Below are positions 25,118-33,249 of a stretch of DNA of 64,000 nt, in pieces; the stretch's first letter is position 1, and the number at the start of each line of letters is the position of its first letter. Source of the DNA: Kribbella albertanoniae (GTDB lineage: Bacteria; Actinomycetota; Actinomycetes; Propionibacteriales; Kribbellaceae); contig NZ_SMKA01000017.1 in NCBI RefSeq assembly GCF_004348455.1, positions 1-64,000 on the forward strand. Direction: 5' to 3'. A program made the translations under genes and the position numbers. The notes beneath the pieces were generated by a model. That model was not told where the DNA came from. It made no database searches and worked only from the letters and a program-made list of their open reading frames with translations.

Positions 25118-26371
25118 ATGCCCTCGAACTTCGACCAGCCGTGGCCGGTCCGCGACGACGTGCGGATCCGGGAGGTGAAGGCGATCGTCACCGCGCCGCA
25201 GGGCATCCCGCTCGTGGTGGTGAAGGTCGACACGACCGAGCCTGGGTTGTACGGGCTCGGCTGCGCGACGTTCACCCAGCGCTGGAAGGCGGTGCAGACA
25301 TTCGTCGACGAGCACCTGGCCCGGCTGGTAGTCGGCCGCTACCCCGGAGACATCGGCGACCTGACCCGGCTGGCCGGATTCAGCGGCTACTGGCGTGGTG
25401 GGCCGGTCACGAACAACGCGATCTCCGGGATTGACCAGGCGCTGTGGGACATCGCCGGCAAGCGCGCCGGGATGCCGGTGTACGAGCTGCTCGGTGGCAA
25501 GGTTCGTGCGGCCGCCGACACCTACTTGCATGCCAGCGGGCGGACGATCGAGGAGGCGCTCGACCACGCGCAGAAGCTGGTATCGCAGGGGCTGCGGCAC
25601 ATCCGCCTGCAGATCTCGACACCTGGCGGCGGCGGGTACGGCGCTCCCGCCGTACCGACGCTCTACCCGGACGCGCCGTACCGCAACGGCTGGTCTGCCC
25701 GCGACTACCTGCGGGCGACGCCGGAGCTGTTCGCGGAGGCGCGGCATGTGCTGCCGGACAACCTCGAGTTGCTGCATGACGTTCACTCGCGGCTGACGCC
25801 GAAGGAGGCTGTGCTGCTCGCGCGGTCGCTGGAGGAGTACGGGTTGTTCTTCCTCGAGGACGTGCTGCCGCCGGAGCATTGGGACCGGCTGCCCGAGGTG
25901 CGGGCCGCCTCGCCGGTTCCGCTCGCCGTGGGTGAGCTGACGACCTCGATGGGCGATGCCGTCCGACTCGTCCGGGACGGCGGCGTCGACTTCATCCGCT
26001 CACACGTCTCCGACATCGGCGGCCTCACACCGGCGCGCAAACTCGCCGACCTGGCCGAGCTGTGCGGCGTACGGACCGCTTGGCACGGCCCCGGCGACAC
26101 CTCGCCGATCGGCGCCGCGGCGAATGTTGCCCTCGACGTGAGTTCTGTTGCCTTCGGCATCCAAGAGGGCCATCTGTACGACGACGCCGTGCACGAGGTG
26201 TTCCCGGGGACGCTCCGGATCGAGGACGGCTGGCTGACCCCGAACGACACACCGGGCTGGGGAATCGATCTCGATCTCGAGGCCGCGGCCCGTTATCCGG
26301 CGGAGTTGTCCGGACACGACGAGTGGGCGGCCGGGGTACGACGCATCGACGGTGCGCTCGAAGCGCCGTGA
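25118..26371 (+). CDS. Enolase-superfamily dehydratase, D-mannonate dehydratase (ManD) type
   Basis: Protein of 417 residues in the mandelate racemase/enolase superfamily. Metal ligands are Asp221 (LLHDVHSRL), Glu247 (FFLEDVLPPE) and Glu273 (LAVGELTTS), and AWHGPGDTSPIG near 322 carries a catalytic His. The blocks GCATFTQRWKAV, GFSGYWRGGPVTNNAISGIDQALWDIAGK (read in two parts) and a long insert near 165-195 (GGGGYGAPAVPTLYPDAPY) are typical of the ManD subgroup, which dehydrates D-mannonate and/or D-gluconate to 2-keto-3-deoxygluconate. Which acid it uses, and how well, cannot be read off; some ManD enzymes are very slow. It starts directly at the SDR stop. Confidence 0.85.
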   Translation: MPSNFDQPWPVRDDVRIREVKAIVTAPQGIPLVVVKVDTTEPGLYGLGCATFTQRWKAVQTFVDEHLARLVVGRYPGDIGDLTRLAGFSGYWRGGPVTNNAISGIDQALWDIAGKRAGMPVYELLGGKVRAAADTYLHASGRTIEEALDHAQKLVSQGLRHIRLQISTPGGGGYGAPAVPTLYPDAPYRNGWSARDYLRATPELFAEARHVLPDNLELLHDVHSRLTPKEAVLLARSLEEYGLFFLEDVLPPEHWDRLPEVRAASPVPLAVGELTTSMGDAVRLVRDGGVDFIRSHVSDIGGLTPARKLADLAELCGVRTAWHGPGDTSPIGAAANVALDVSSVAFGIQEGHLYDDAVHEVFPGTLRIEDGWLTPNDTPGWGIDLDLEAAARYPAELSGHDEWAAGVRRIDGALEAP

Positions 26372-26422
26372 GCACGGTGTTCTCGCAGTACGATCACGGC
26401 TGACATGACGGGGAGGTGGACG

Positions 26423-27673
26423 ATGGTGGCGGCGGACGACGGATTCTCAGGGGCGAACCAGTTGGACCTGGGGTCCTTCAACGAGGCTGTGATCATCGAG
26501 ACGATCCGGCTGGCCGGCATCATCAGCCGGACCGAGATCTCCCGCCGGACCGGGCTGACCCAGCAGTCGATCTCGCGGATCCTGCGGATCCTGCTGCAGC
26601 AGGGGCTGCTGGTCGAGGAGGCGCAGGAGCGGGCCGAGCGGCTCGGCAAACCGCGCACGCCGGTGCGGCTGCGGTCGAACGCTGCGCACGCGGTCGGCAT
26701 CCATCTGGATCCCGAGCTGCTGACCGTTGCAGTCGTCAATCTCGACGGCAAGATCGTTCGCCGGGAGACGGTTGATCTGGCCGATGACCTGCCGACCGAC
26801 AAGTTGATCGATCTGACTGCGGCGACCGTGACCGCGGCGCTCAGCATCAGCCAGGTGGATCCGAAGTCCATGCTGGGCGTGGGCGTCGCCGTACCGGGTC
26901 CGATCGATGCGGATGGGTCGTTGCTGGCGCTGCCGTTGCAGCCGGCGTGGCGCGGGTTGAAGATTCGGCATCTGTTGCAGGAGAAGCTGAACCATCCGGT
27001 GCTGGTCGAGAAGGACGGTACGGCGGCCGCGATCGGCGAGCGCTGGATCGGCCGCTCGGCCCGGGCTCGCGACTTCGCGTACCTGTATCTCGGGACCGGG
27101 GTGGGGAGCGGCCTGATCCTGAACGGCTCGATCTATCGCGGTGGGACAGCCAATGCCGGGGAATTCGGGCAGGTGGCCGCGCTGCGGATGGGGGAGTGGG
27201 ACGTCTCGACCGGCCCGGCGATGGTTCCCGAGTGCAACCCGACCGCTTCGCTGCCGGTGATCGCCGCGTCGTACGGGTATGTCGAGACCGACCTGGAGGC
27301 GACCGACGAGGCCAAGCGCTACAAGGCGGTCTGCCGGGCCGCGGCCGCTGGTGACGAAGCAGCTTTGCGAGCAGCCACCCGGATTGGTCAGGTGATCGGG
27401 CAGGGTGCGGTCGGGCTGGTGGATTTGCTCGACATCGACCTGGTCGTGGTCGGTGGTCCCGCTTATGCGCCGGAGATCTCGACGATTCTGCTGACCGAGA
27501 TCGGTCGTGCGGTGAACCTGCATCCGGTAGCGCGGGAGATCCGTCCGGTGGTCGTCGAGGAGTCGATGCTGCAGGCCGACGCGGCCGCCGTTGGAGCGGC
27601 CTCGACGATCTTCCACGACGCGTTCACCCCGCGGGTCAGCGGCTCGAGTCAGGCTCGTAGGCTTCCGAAGTGA
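26423..27673 (+). CDS. ROK family transcriptional regulator
   Basis: Repressor of 416 residues. Residues about 15-80 form a winged helix (EIIRLAGIISRTEISRRTGLTQQSISRILRILLQQ, read in pieces). Residues about 85-400 form the ROK sugar-kinase-like domain with VGVGVAVPGPID, EKDGTAAAIGERWIG and YLGTGVGSGLILNGSIYRGG. The usual zinc motif CxCGxxGC is not kept; only one Cys remains in PECNPTAS. The ATG at 26423 is preferred over one at 26405 because GGGAGGT ends five nt before it. As the only regulator in the cluster it is the natural binder of the 30-bp operators, with an inducing sugar acid or oligosaccharide as ligand. Confidence 0.9.
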   Translation: MVAADDGFSGANQLDLGSFNEAVIIETIRLAGIISRTEISRRTGLTQQSISRILRILLQQGLLVEEAQERAERLGKPRTPVRLRSNAAHAVGIHLDPELLTVAVVNLDGKIVRRETVDLADDLPTDKLIDLTAATVTAALSISQVDPKSMLGVGVAVPGPIDADGSLLALPLQPAWRGLKIRHLLQEKLNHPVLVEKDGTAAAIGERWIGRSARARDFAYLYLGTGVGSGLILNGSIYRGGTANAGEFGQVAALRMGEWDVSTGPAMVPECNPTASLPVIAASYGYVETDLEATDEAKRYKAVCRAAAAGDEAALRAATRIGQVIGQGAVGLVDLLDIDLVVVGGPAYAPEISTILLTEIGRAVNLHPVAREIRPVVVEESMLQADAAAVGAASTIFHDAFTPRVSGSSQARRLPK

Positions 27674-28227
27674 TCAAGCCCCGCCAACTCACTCCAGACG
27701 TTGAACTGCGCCTGGCCACGCTCGATGACGCGGCCGCGCTGGCCGATGCGTACACCCGCAGCTGGGACCACCTGCAGCGTTGGGAGCCGGCCCGGCCTTC
27801 GAACTGGTTCACTGCCGAGGGTCAGCGTTCGCGGCTGGCTGCTGCGCTGGAGGGATTGGCCAGCGGTAGGTCGGTGCCGTGGCTGCTCGCTTCGGGCGAT
27901 CGGATCGTCGGTGCAGTCACGCTCAGCGACATCGTGCCGGGCCCGTTCCGCAACGCGCATCTCGGCTACTGGCTCGCCGCCGACGCGGTCGGCCGTGGGC
28001 TGATGACAATGGCAGTCGAAGCCGCCGCGGAGATCGCTGACACCGAACTGAAGTTGCACCGGCTCCAAGCCAGCGTGTTCGTGCACAACGCCGCGTCGCA
28101 CGCCGTACTCGAACGCACTGGCTTCACCCAGATCGGCTTCGCCCCGAACTACCTCTACATCGGCGGCCGCTGGCAAGACTCCAACCTCTTCCAGCGAATC
28201 CTCAACGACCGCGCCCCCGGCACCTAG
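27670..28227 (+). CDS. GNAT acetyltransferase (RimJ/RimL-like)
   Basis: Protein of 185 residues. AHLGYWLAADAVGRGLMTMAV near residue 95 is the acetyl-CoA-binding motif and LHRLQASVFVHNAASHAVLERTGF (in two parts) near 125 is the typical RimJ/RimL end, so it probably acetylates an amino group on a protein or small molecule. It starts with GTG overlapping the ROK stop (GTGA) and its stop overlaps the convergent dehydrogenase stop by 3-4 nt. It is thus the last gene of the plus-strand operon; its part in sugar metabolism is unclear. Confidence 0.85.
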   Translation: MIKPRQLTPDVELRLATLDDAAALADAYTRSWDHLQRWEPARPSNWFTAEGQRSRLAAALEGLASGRSVPWLLASGDRIVGAVTLSDIVPGPFRNAHLGYWLAADAVGRGLMTMAVEAAAEIADTELKLHRLQASVFVHNAASHAVLERTGFTQIGFAPNYLYIGGRWQDSNLFQRILNDRAPGT

Positions 28228-29312
28228 GCCGGCGGCAGGCCGATCCCTCGGGAGACGTCTACGTCGTCGTAGCGACCTTCTAGTACGTCGAGGAACTTGA
28301 CCGGGCGCTGGAGGGTCGAGGCGATGTAGACGGCCTTGACCGTCGCGAGTGCCTCGATGGCGTGCTGGACGGTGATGCCGGGCTGCTCGCCGTTCGCGAT
28401 CGCCGTGAGGATGTCGTCGTACTGCGCTTTGTGGCCGCCGGGCGGACCGGCGTCGATGGATTGGTCGTCCTTGAGGTTGTCGGCGTTGAAGCGGGACAGG
28501 AGGTCGTCCTCGAGTTCGGCGCCGCCCTCGGTGCCGTGGACCGACAGCCGTGTCCGGCCGCCGGGGAAGGCCGCGGTGGTTGCGTGCAGTGTGCCGACGG
28601 CGCCGTTCTCGAAGGTGATCGTGGCGACGACTGTGTCCTCGACCTCGATCGCCTGGTGGGCGGCGCGGATCGCCTGGGCATAGATGCTGACCGGGCGGCC
28701 CATGAACCACAGCAGCAGGTCGACGGTATGCACGCCCTGATTCATCAGAGCGCCGCCGCCGTCCTGTGCCCAGGTGCCACGCCAGCCGGCGGACGCGTAG
28801 TACTCGTCGCTCCGCCACCAGGCGACCGTCGCGACGGCTGACGTCAGCTGACCGAACCGGCCGGCGTCGATCGCCTGCTTCACCTGCGCGCTGCCGGCGT
28901 CGAAGCGGTGCTGGCTGATCACCGACGCGACGACGCCGTGGTTGGCCGCACGGTCGGCGGCCGCCCCGAGCCGGCGGGCCCGGGTCAGGTCGACGTCGAG
29001 CGGCTTCTCGATCACCACGTGCTTCTTCGCGTCCAGCGCCTGCTCGGCCAGGGCAGCGTGCGTACCGCTCGGCGTACAGATCGCGACCAGCGTCACGCCG
29101 GACCCGGCGAGCGCTCCGGCGAGGTCGTCGTACACCTGCGGCTCCGGGTGCCCGGCTTCCTTCAGCCGGGTCGCCAGCGCGTGCCGGGCGTCCGCGTCGT
29201 TGTCGACGAGCGCCGTGACGGTCGCGTCCGGTCGTGCCGCGATGGTGTCCGCGTGGGCGCGGCCGATGATGCCGCATCCCACGATCGCGACCTGCTGGTC
29301 TGTGTCAGCCAT
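28224..29312 (-). CDS. Gfo/Idh/MocA family dehydrogenase
   Basis: NAD(P)-dependent oxidoreductase of 362 residues. The Rossmann motif is VAIVGCGIIGRAHADTI at 8-24, and the conserved EKPLDVDLTRAR near 100 carries the catalytic Lys. The C-terminal half (about 130-345) is the substrate-binding alpha/beta domain. Members oxidise sugars, inositols or sugar acids, or deoxygenate or de-glycosylate them by an NAD-dependent route. The gene starts 7 nt after the stop of the giant secreted enzyme, so both are on one mRNA from the 33210-33239 operator. It probably handles a sugar made available by that enzyme. Confidence 0.9.
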   Translation of the reverse strand: MADTDQQVAIVGCGIIGRAHADTIAARPDATVTALVDNDADARHALATRLKEAGHPEPQVYDDLAGALAGSGVTLVAICTPSGTHAALAEQALDAKKHVVIEKPLDVDLTRARRLGAAADRAANHGVVASVISQHRFDAGSAQVKQAIDAGRFGQLTSAVATVAWWRSDEYYASAGWRGTWAQDGGGALMNQGVHTVDLLLWFMGRPVSIYAQAIRAAHQAIEVEDTVVATITFENGAVGTLHATTAAFPGGRTRLSVHGTEGGAELEDDLLSRFNADNLKDDQSIDAGPPGGHKAQYDDILTAIANGEQPGITVQHAIEALATVKAVYIASTLQRPVKFLDVLEGRYDDVDVSRGIGLPPA

Positions 29313-29319
29313 CTCGCTC

Positions 29320-32300
29320 CTACTGGGCAGTGAAGTTCGCGGTCAGAATCTGGTCCGTGGTCACGGTGAAGCTGTACTCCGGATCGGTCGAGACGACCGC
29401 TCCGGCCACGGTCCAGTTCTGGAAAACGCTATCCGATTCCGGCGTCGCCGTCACGGTCACCTGCGCGCCCGGTTCGTACTTCCCGGGCTCGGACTCGTTC
29501 CCGGCGATCCGGACGTCACCCTTCCCGTTCGCGGTGACGCTCACACTCCGCTGCACCATGTTGATGGCCATCACGTTGCGCAAAAGCGCCGGACCTTCGA
29601 GGGTGGCGCCGTTGTAGCGGGCGATGTTGGTCACCGCGACCTCGCCCTGGGCCACCTTGACCGTGAAACCGCCGTCGCCGAGGTTGTCGGTGCCCAGGTT
29701 CATTGCGTTTACTTCACCGCTACGCACCACCAGGCCGTCGTGGAAGCCGTAGGCGAACACGTTCAGCAGCGTCACACCGGTGGTGCCGTCGACCGTGACG
29801 ATCTTGGCGGTCTTGCGCATGTACTTGTCGATCACGAGCTCGAAGATCCGGCCCTCGTTCATCCAGTACGGCTGCTGGTAGCCGGTGCGGGTGACCGCGT
29901 TCCCGTTCGAGAGCACGCCCTCGATCCGGGCGTCGTGGCCGGCGCCGAGGTGGATGGCGTGGTCGAAGAACGCGCCGGCGACCTTGCGGACGAGAGTGTG
30001 GTCCCCGCGCAGGTCGATGCCGTTCCAGGTGTTCGGGAAGCCGGAGTTGATGACGTAGTTGCCACCGGCGTGACCGCGGATGGCGTACGGGTACGGGACG
30101 ACGCCGTCGGCGCTGCCTGGGTTGTTCTCGGGGTAGAAGACGCGCAGCCCGCGGACTCCGGCGCTCTTGCCGAGTGTGATGAGCGGAGTGCCTTCGGCGT
30201 TGCCGCGGCCCTCGAAGGCGTGCAGGACGGTTCCGTAGCTGGCGCCGCCTTGATCCCGGTTCGGTACGGCGGACGCGCCGCGCAGCTCGACGTTCGCCGG
30301 AACGCGGAGGTGCGTGCTGATCCGGTACCAGCCCGCGGGCAGGTAGACGATGCCACCGCCGTACCGGCCGGCCTTGTCGAGCACCTTCTGTACGGCGCTG
30401 GTGGCGTCGGCGGCCGGGAGATACCCGATCCCGTGCGGTGCGTTCACGACGTACAAGCGCTGGGTGGCACCAGAGAGCGCTCTCTGGGTGTAGGTCGGGG
30501 CCGTGCCCTGCATCTGGTGAACGGTTCCCGCGAGAGCGCCGGAGAGCGCGACTCCGGTGAGCTTCACGTACCCGTGAGAGTTGTTCACGATCGCGTGCTC
30601 GCTGCCCTCGATCCGGCCGCCCGCGATCTGCCAGCCCCAGCGGCTGTCCATCTCGTCCACGAGAACGCCGATCTGAGAACGCCGGATCTCGAGCTGCAGG
30701 AAGCTCCCGGTGAACTGGGCGCGCTGACCGGTGATCACGTGGATCCCGATCTTGTAGTCAGAGAGCGCGATCTGGTGAAACTGATCCCACTCGAGATCGC
30801 CGAGCGCAAGACCGGTTCCGTTGGCCCGGGTCCACGCGTCCAGAGCGGCGCGGGCCGGCGGCCGGTAGGCGGCGGGCGCGGTAGCCCAGTAAGAGTTGCT
30901 GAAGGCAACGTTCTCCCAGGTGCCGACGTCGGCGCCGTTGTAGGCCCGCGCACCCTCGAAGAGAGCGGTTCCCCGGATGTTCCGGATCGTCGTGGACTCG
31001 TGCACCTGGCCGGAGCTCGGGGCGTTACCGCGGTCGTTCGGCATCGTGCTGATCCCGATCCCGCGGTACGAGTTCAGCATGGTGATGTCGGCGATCGTCG
31101 ACATCATGTAGTTCTCATTGCCGATCCAGGCACCGCCCGGCACCTCGAACGTGTAGTTGTACGGGACCGGGTTGGCGGCGTTCTGGTGAGGGTAGTAGGT
31201 CGTGACGCCGAGGACGCCGGCACTCCCGCCGATCCGGAACAGGCTCGGCCCGTCGTCGCCGGACTTCAGATCGGCGATCACCACGGTGCCGTAGTCGCCA
31301 CGGCTCTTGTCCGGGTCACGGCGGTCACCGCGCAGCGTGCAGAACGCGTGCACCTCGATCGTGTCGGTCACCTGGTACTTGCCGGCCGGCAGCCAGACCG
31401 TTCCACCACCGGCATCCTGGCAGGCGTAGATCGCGGCCTGGATCGCCTTGGTCGAATCCTTCCGGCCGCCCCGATCAGCGCCGTACGCGGTCGCATCGAA
31501 GTCCGCGACCACGCCGTCCTCGGTCGGGTTCACCGTGTTCACCAGCCGCGGGGTCGGGGTGACGACCGGCGAAACGCGGAGCTGCAGCTCACGGACGCCG
31601 TACGACTCGGCGCCGGTCATCGCGACCCGGACGTAGCGTGCGCTCGTCGTAGCGAACCGCGTCCGGCTGAACTGGTTCCCACCCGGAGACCCGGTGCGGC
31701 CGACGGTCGTGAACTGCTGGCCGTCGTTCGAAACCTGCACGCTGTAGTCGGGGGAGTAGGCCTGCGCCCACTCGACCCGGACATCGTTGACCGGTCGCGC
31801 CTCGCCCAGATCAAGCTGCAGCCACGAGTCGCCTGGCCCACTGGTCCACGCACTCTCGTGGTTGCCGTCGTTGACATTCTCAGGCGCCGTGCCACCGCTG
31901 GCGCTCGCCGTACCGGCCTTGGCGAAGTTGGTGTCCACAGCCGACGCCGTGAACGCGTCAAGCTTGGACTGCAGCGTCTGGAGCGCCTGCTTCACCTGTA
32001 CGTCGGTCGCCCCCGGCGTGGTCGCGACCGTCCGCGCGTCCTCGATCGCCTGCCGCAGCGTCGCGCGGCTGCCGGCCGGGTACTGCCCGTCGCGCGTGCC
32101 CTCACGAGCAGCCTTCTCGACACGGGTCGCGGAACCAATGAGCTCAAGCAAACCCTCGGTGACGTTCAGCGTGGTCGCGACCTTGGCCACGCGCACCGCC
32201 GCGACCTTGAGGTCGACGGCACCGTCACCGTTGTGGATGCGGAAGTCGCTACCGTTCGACCGGTTCGTCAGAACGGCGTCCGGCAGCGCGAACGTGTAGG

Positions 32301-33162
32301 TCTTCCACGTCTTGGTGTCGCCGTACGTCACAACTTCGGAGTTCTTGAACATCTCCGGAATCGTCGTGCCAGGGGAGTCGTAGTGCATGCCGAACTGCCC
32401 GTTGCCCGCGTCGAAGTAGTCAACGCTGACGAGCACCAGATTGCGGTTGTTGTAGAGGTAGGTGTCGGCCACGTTCATGTAGAAGAAGCTCATGCCCGGC
32501 GCGGGAGCAGTCCGGTCGGTCTGCCAGTACGACCGACCATCCTGTACGCCGGTCACCAGGAACGAACCGTTGTCCCCGGCCCGCGGGCTGATGCCGGCCT
32601 GGACCGGCGAAGCACCGAGCTGAACCGACGCACCCGCCGTACTGATCCGCAGCCCGGCGACGGTGATATCCGCGCTGCCGAACAAGCGGATGTCCGCATC
32701 CCCGAGGCGGTTGGTGAAACCGATGCCGGTCAGCTCGAAGATGCCGGTCTTCCACTGGCCACTGCCGGTCAGCTGGAGATCGGTCGCATCGGCCTGCGGA
32801 TCGGCGGCGGCGTCGTACTGGAGCTCGAGGCTGCCGGTCCCACGGTCGAGATACGTCACCGTCACCAGGACATCGTCGGTGCCGATCTCATCCACGTAGT
32901 CGCGGTCCACGTCGAACTCCAGGTACCCGGTCCCGGCCGCCTGGTCGGTCTGCCAGTAGCCGCGGCCCTGCTCGGTCCCGGTCCGCAACCCGGCGGGGTC
33001 GTCACCGGCCGCCGGTTTCACGCCCAGAGTCGTCGGAGCCGCGCCGAGATCGGCACCGACTCCGCTCGGATACATCGTCGCCGCCTGCGCCTGCTGCGGC
33101 ACGGCAATCGCACCGGCAAGCAGGAGGGCGGGCAGGAACCGGGCAAGCAGACGTCTGGTCAT
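29320..33162 (-). CDS. Giant secreted beta-helix polysaccharide-active enzyme (twin Pectate_lyase_3 domains)
   Basis: Secreted protein of 1,280 residues. Order: signal peptide 1-27; two similar beta-sandwich modules at about 28-178 and 179-330, each with a G-x-x-YWQTD start and a VxVxYxDxGxG strand; a FIVAR helical module at 335-405; an F5/8C discoidin domain at 411-532; a first Pectate_lyase_3 right-handed beta-helix from about 550 to 900 (GGGTVWLPAGKYQV); a second from about 915 to 1200 (GGGIVYLPAGWYRI); and a C-terminal InlB-like B-repeat at 1205-1280. Twin helices of this kind occur in GH55-like glucanases and in lyases, so the exact chemistry is open. It heads the minus operon and probably degrades a plant or fungal polysaccharide. 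I cannot assign catalytic residues. Confidence 0.85.
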   Translation of the reverse strand: MTRRLLARFLPALLLAGAIAVPQQAQAATMYPSGVGADLGAAPTTLGVKPAAGDDPAGLRTGTEQGRGYWQTDQAAGTGYLEFDVDRDYVDEIGTDDVLVTVTYLDRGTGSLELQYDAAADPQADATDLQLTGSGQWKTGIFELTGIGFTNRLGDADIRLFGSADITVAGLRISTAGASVQLGASPVQAGISPRAGDNGSFLVTGVQDGRSYWQTDRTAPAPGMSFFYMNVADTYLYNNRNLVLVSVDYFDAGNGQFGMHYDSPGTTIPEMFKNSEVVTYGDTKTWKTYTFALPDAVLTNRSNGSDFRIHNGDGAVDLKVAAVRVAKVATTLNVTEGLLELIGSATRVEKAAREGTRDGQYPAGSRATLRQAIEDARTVATTPGATDVQVKQALQTLQSKLDAFTASAVDTNFAKAGTASASGGTAPENVNDGNHESAWTSGPGDSWLQLDLGEARPVNDVRVEWAQAYSPDYSVQVSNDGQQFTTVGRTGSPGGNQFSRTRFATTSARYVRVAMTGAESYGVRELQLRVSPVVTPTPRLVNTVNPTEDGVVADFDATAYGADRGGRKDSTKAIQAAIYACQDAGGGTVWLPAGKYQVTDTIEVHAFCTLRGDRRDPDKSRGDYGTVVIADLKSGDDGPSLFRIGGSAGVLGVTTYYPHQNAANPVPYNYTFEVPGGAWIGNENYMMSTIADITMLNSYRGIGISTMPNDRGNAPSSGQVHESTTIRNIRGTALFEGARAYNGADVGTWENVAFSNSYWATAPAAYRPPARAALDAWTRANGTGLALGDLEWDQFHQIALSDYKIGIHVITGQRAQFTGSFLQLEIRRSQIGVLVDEMDSRWGWQIAGGRIEGSEHAIVNNSHGYVKLTGVALSGALAGTVHQMQGTAPTYTQRALSGATQRLYVVNAPHGIGYLPAADATSAVQKVLDKAGRYGGGIVYLPAGWYRISTHLRVPANVELRGASAVPNRDQGGASYGTVLHAFEGRGNAEGTPLITLGKSAGVRGLRVFYPENNPGSADGVVPYPYAIRGHAGGNYVINSGFPNTWNGIDLRGDHTLVRKVAGAFFDHAIHLGAGHDARIEGVLSNGNAVTRTGYQQPYWMNEGRIFELVIDKYMRKTAKIVTVDGTTGVTLLNVFAYGFHDGLVVRSGEVNAMNLGTDNLGDGGFTVKVAQGEVAVTNIARYNGATLEGPALLRNVMAINMVQRSVSVTANGKGDVRIAGNESEPGKYEPGAQVTVTATPESDSVFQNWTVAGAVVSTDPEYSFTVTTDQILTANFTAQ

Positions 33163-33209
33163 GCTGGTCTCCAGGTGGCGGTCCGGAAGCGCACAGGGGC
33201 AGGCGCCGA

Positions 33210-33239
33210 TAAGTTAAACCAAGCGTGTTACTAATTCAA
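33210..33239 (-). promoter_or_regulatory. 30-bp operator/promoter copy 2 (ROK regulon)
   Basis: Exact reverse complement of 21010-21039 over all 30 bases; the match ends sharply on both sides. Read on the minus strand it points at the giant enzyme gene, whose start is 47 nt downstream. It therefore repeats both the candidate promoter and the GTnAnAC-N5-GTnTnAC operator, putting the two convergent operons under one regulator. Confidence 0.8.
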
Positions 33240-33249
33240 GACCTCAGAA

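Noticed and set aside
28942-33234. Open plus-strand frame of 1,430 codons
   Set aside because: It is antisense to the giant secreted enzyme and the dehydrogenase, whose domains and signal peptide are clear. The frame's product is low-complexity Arg/Val/Asp-rich, a typical high-GC shadow.
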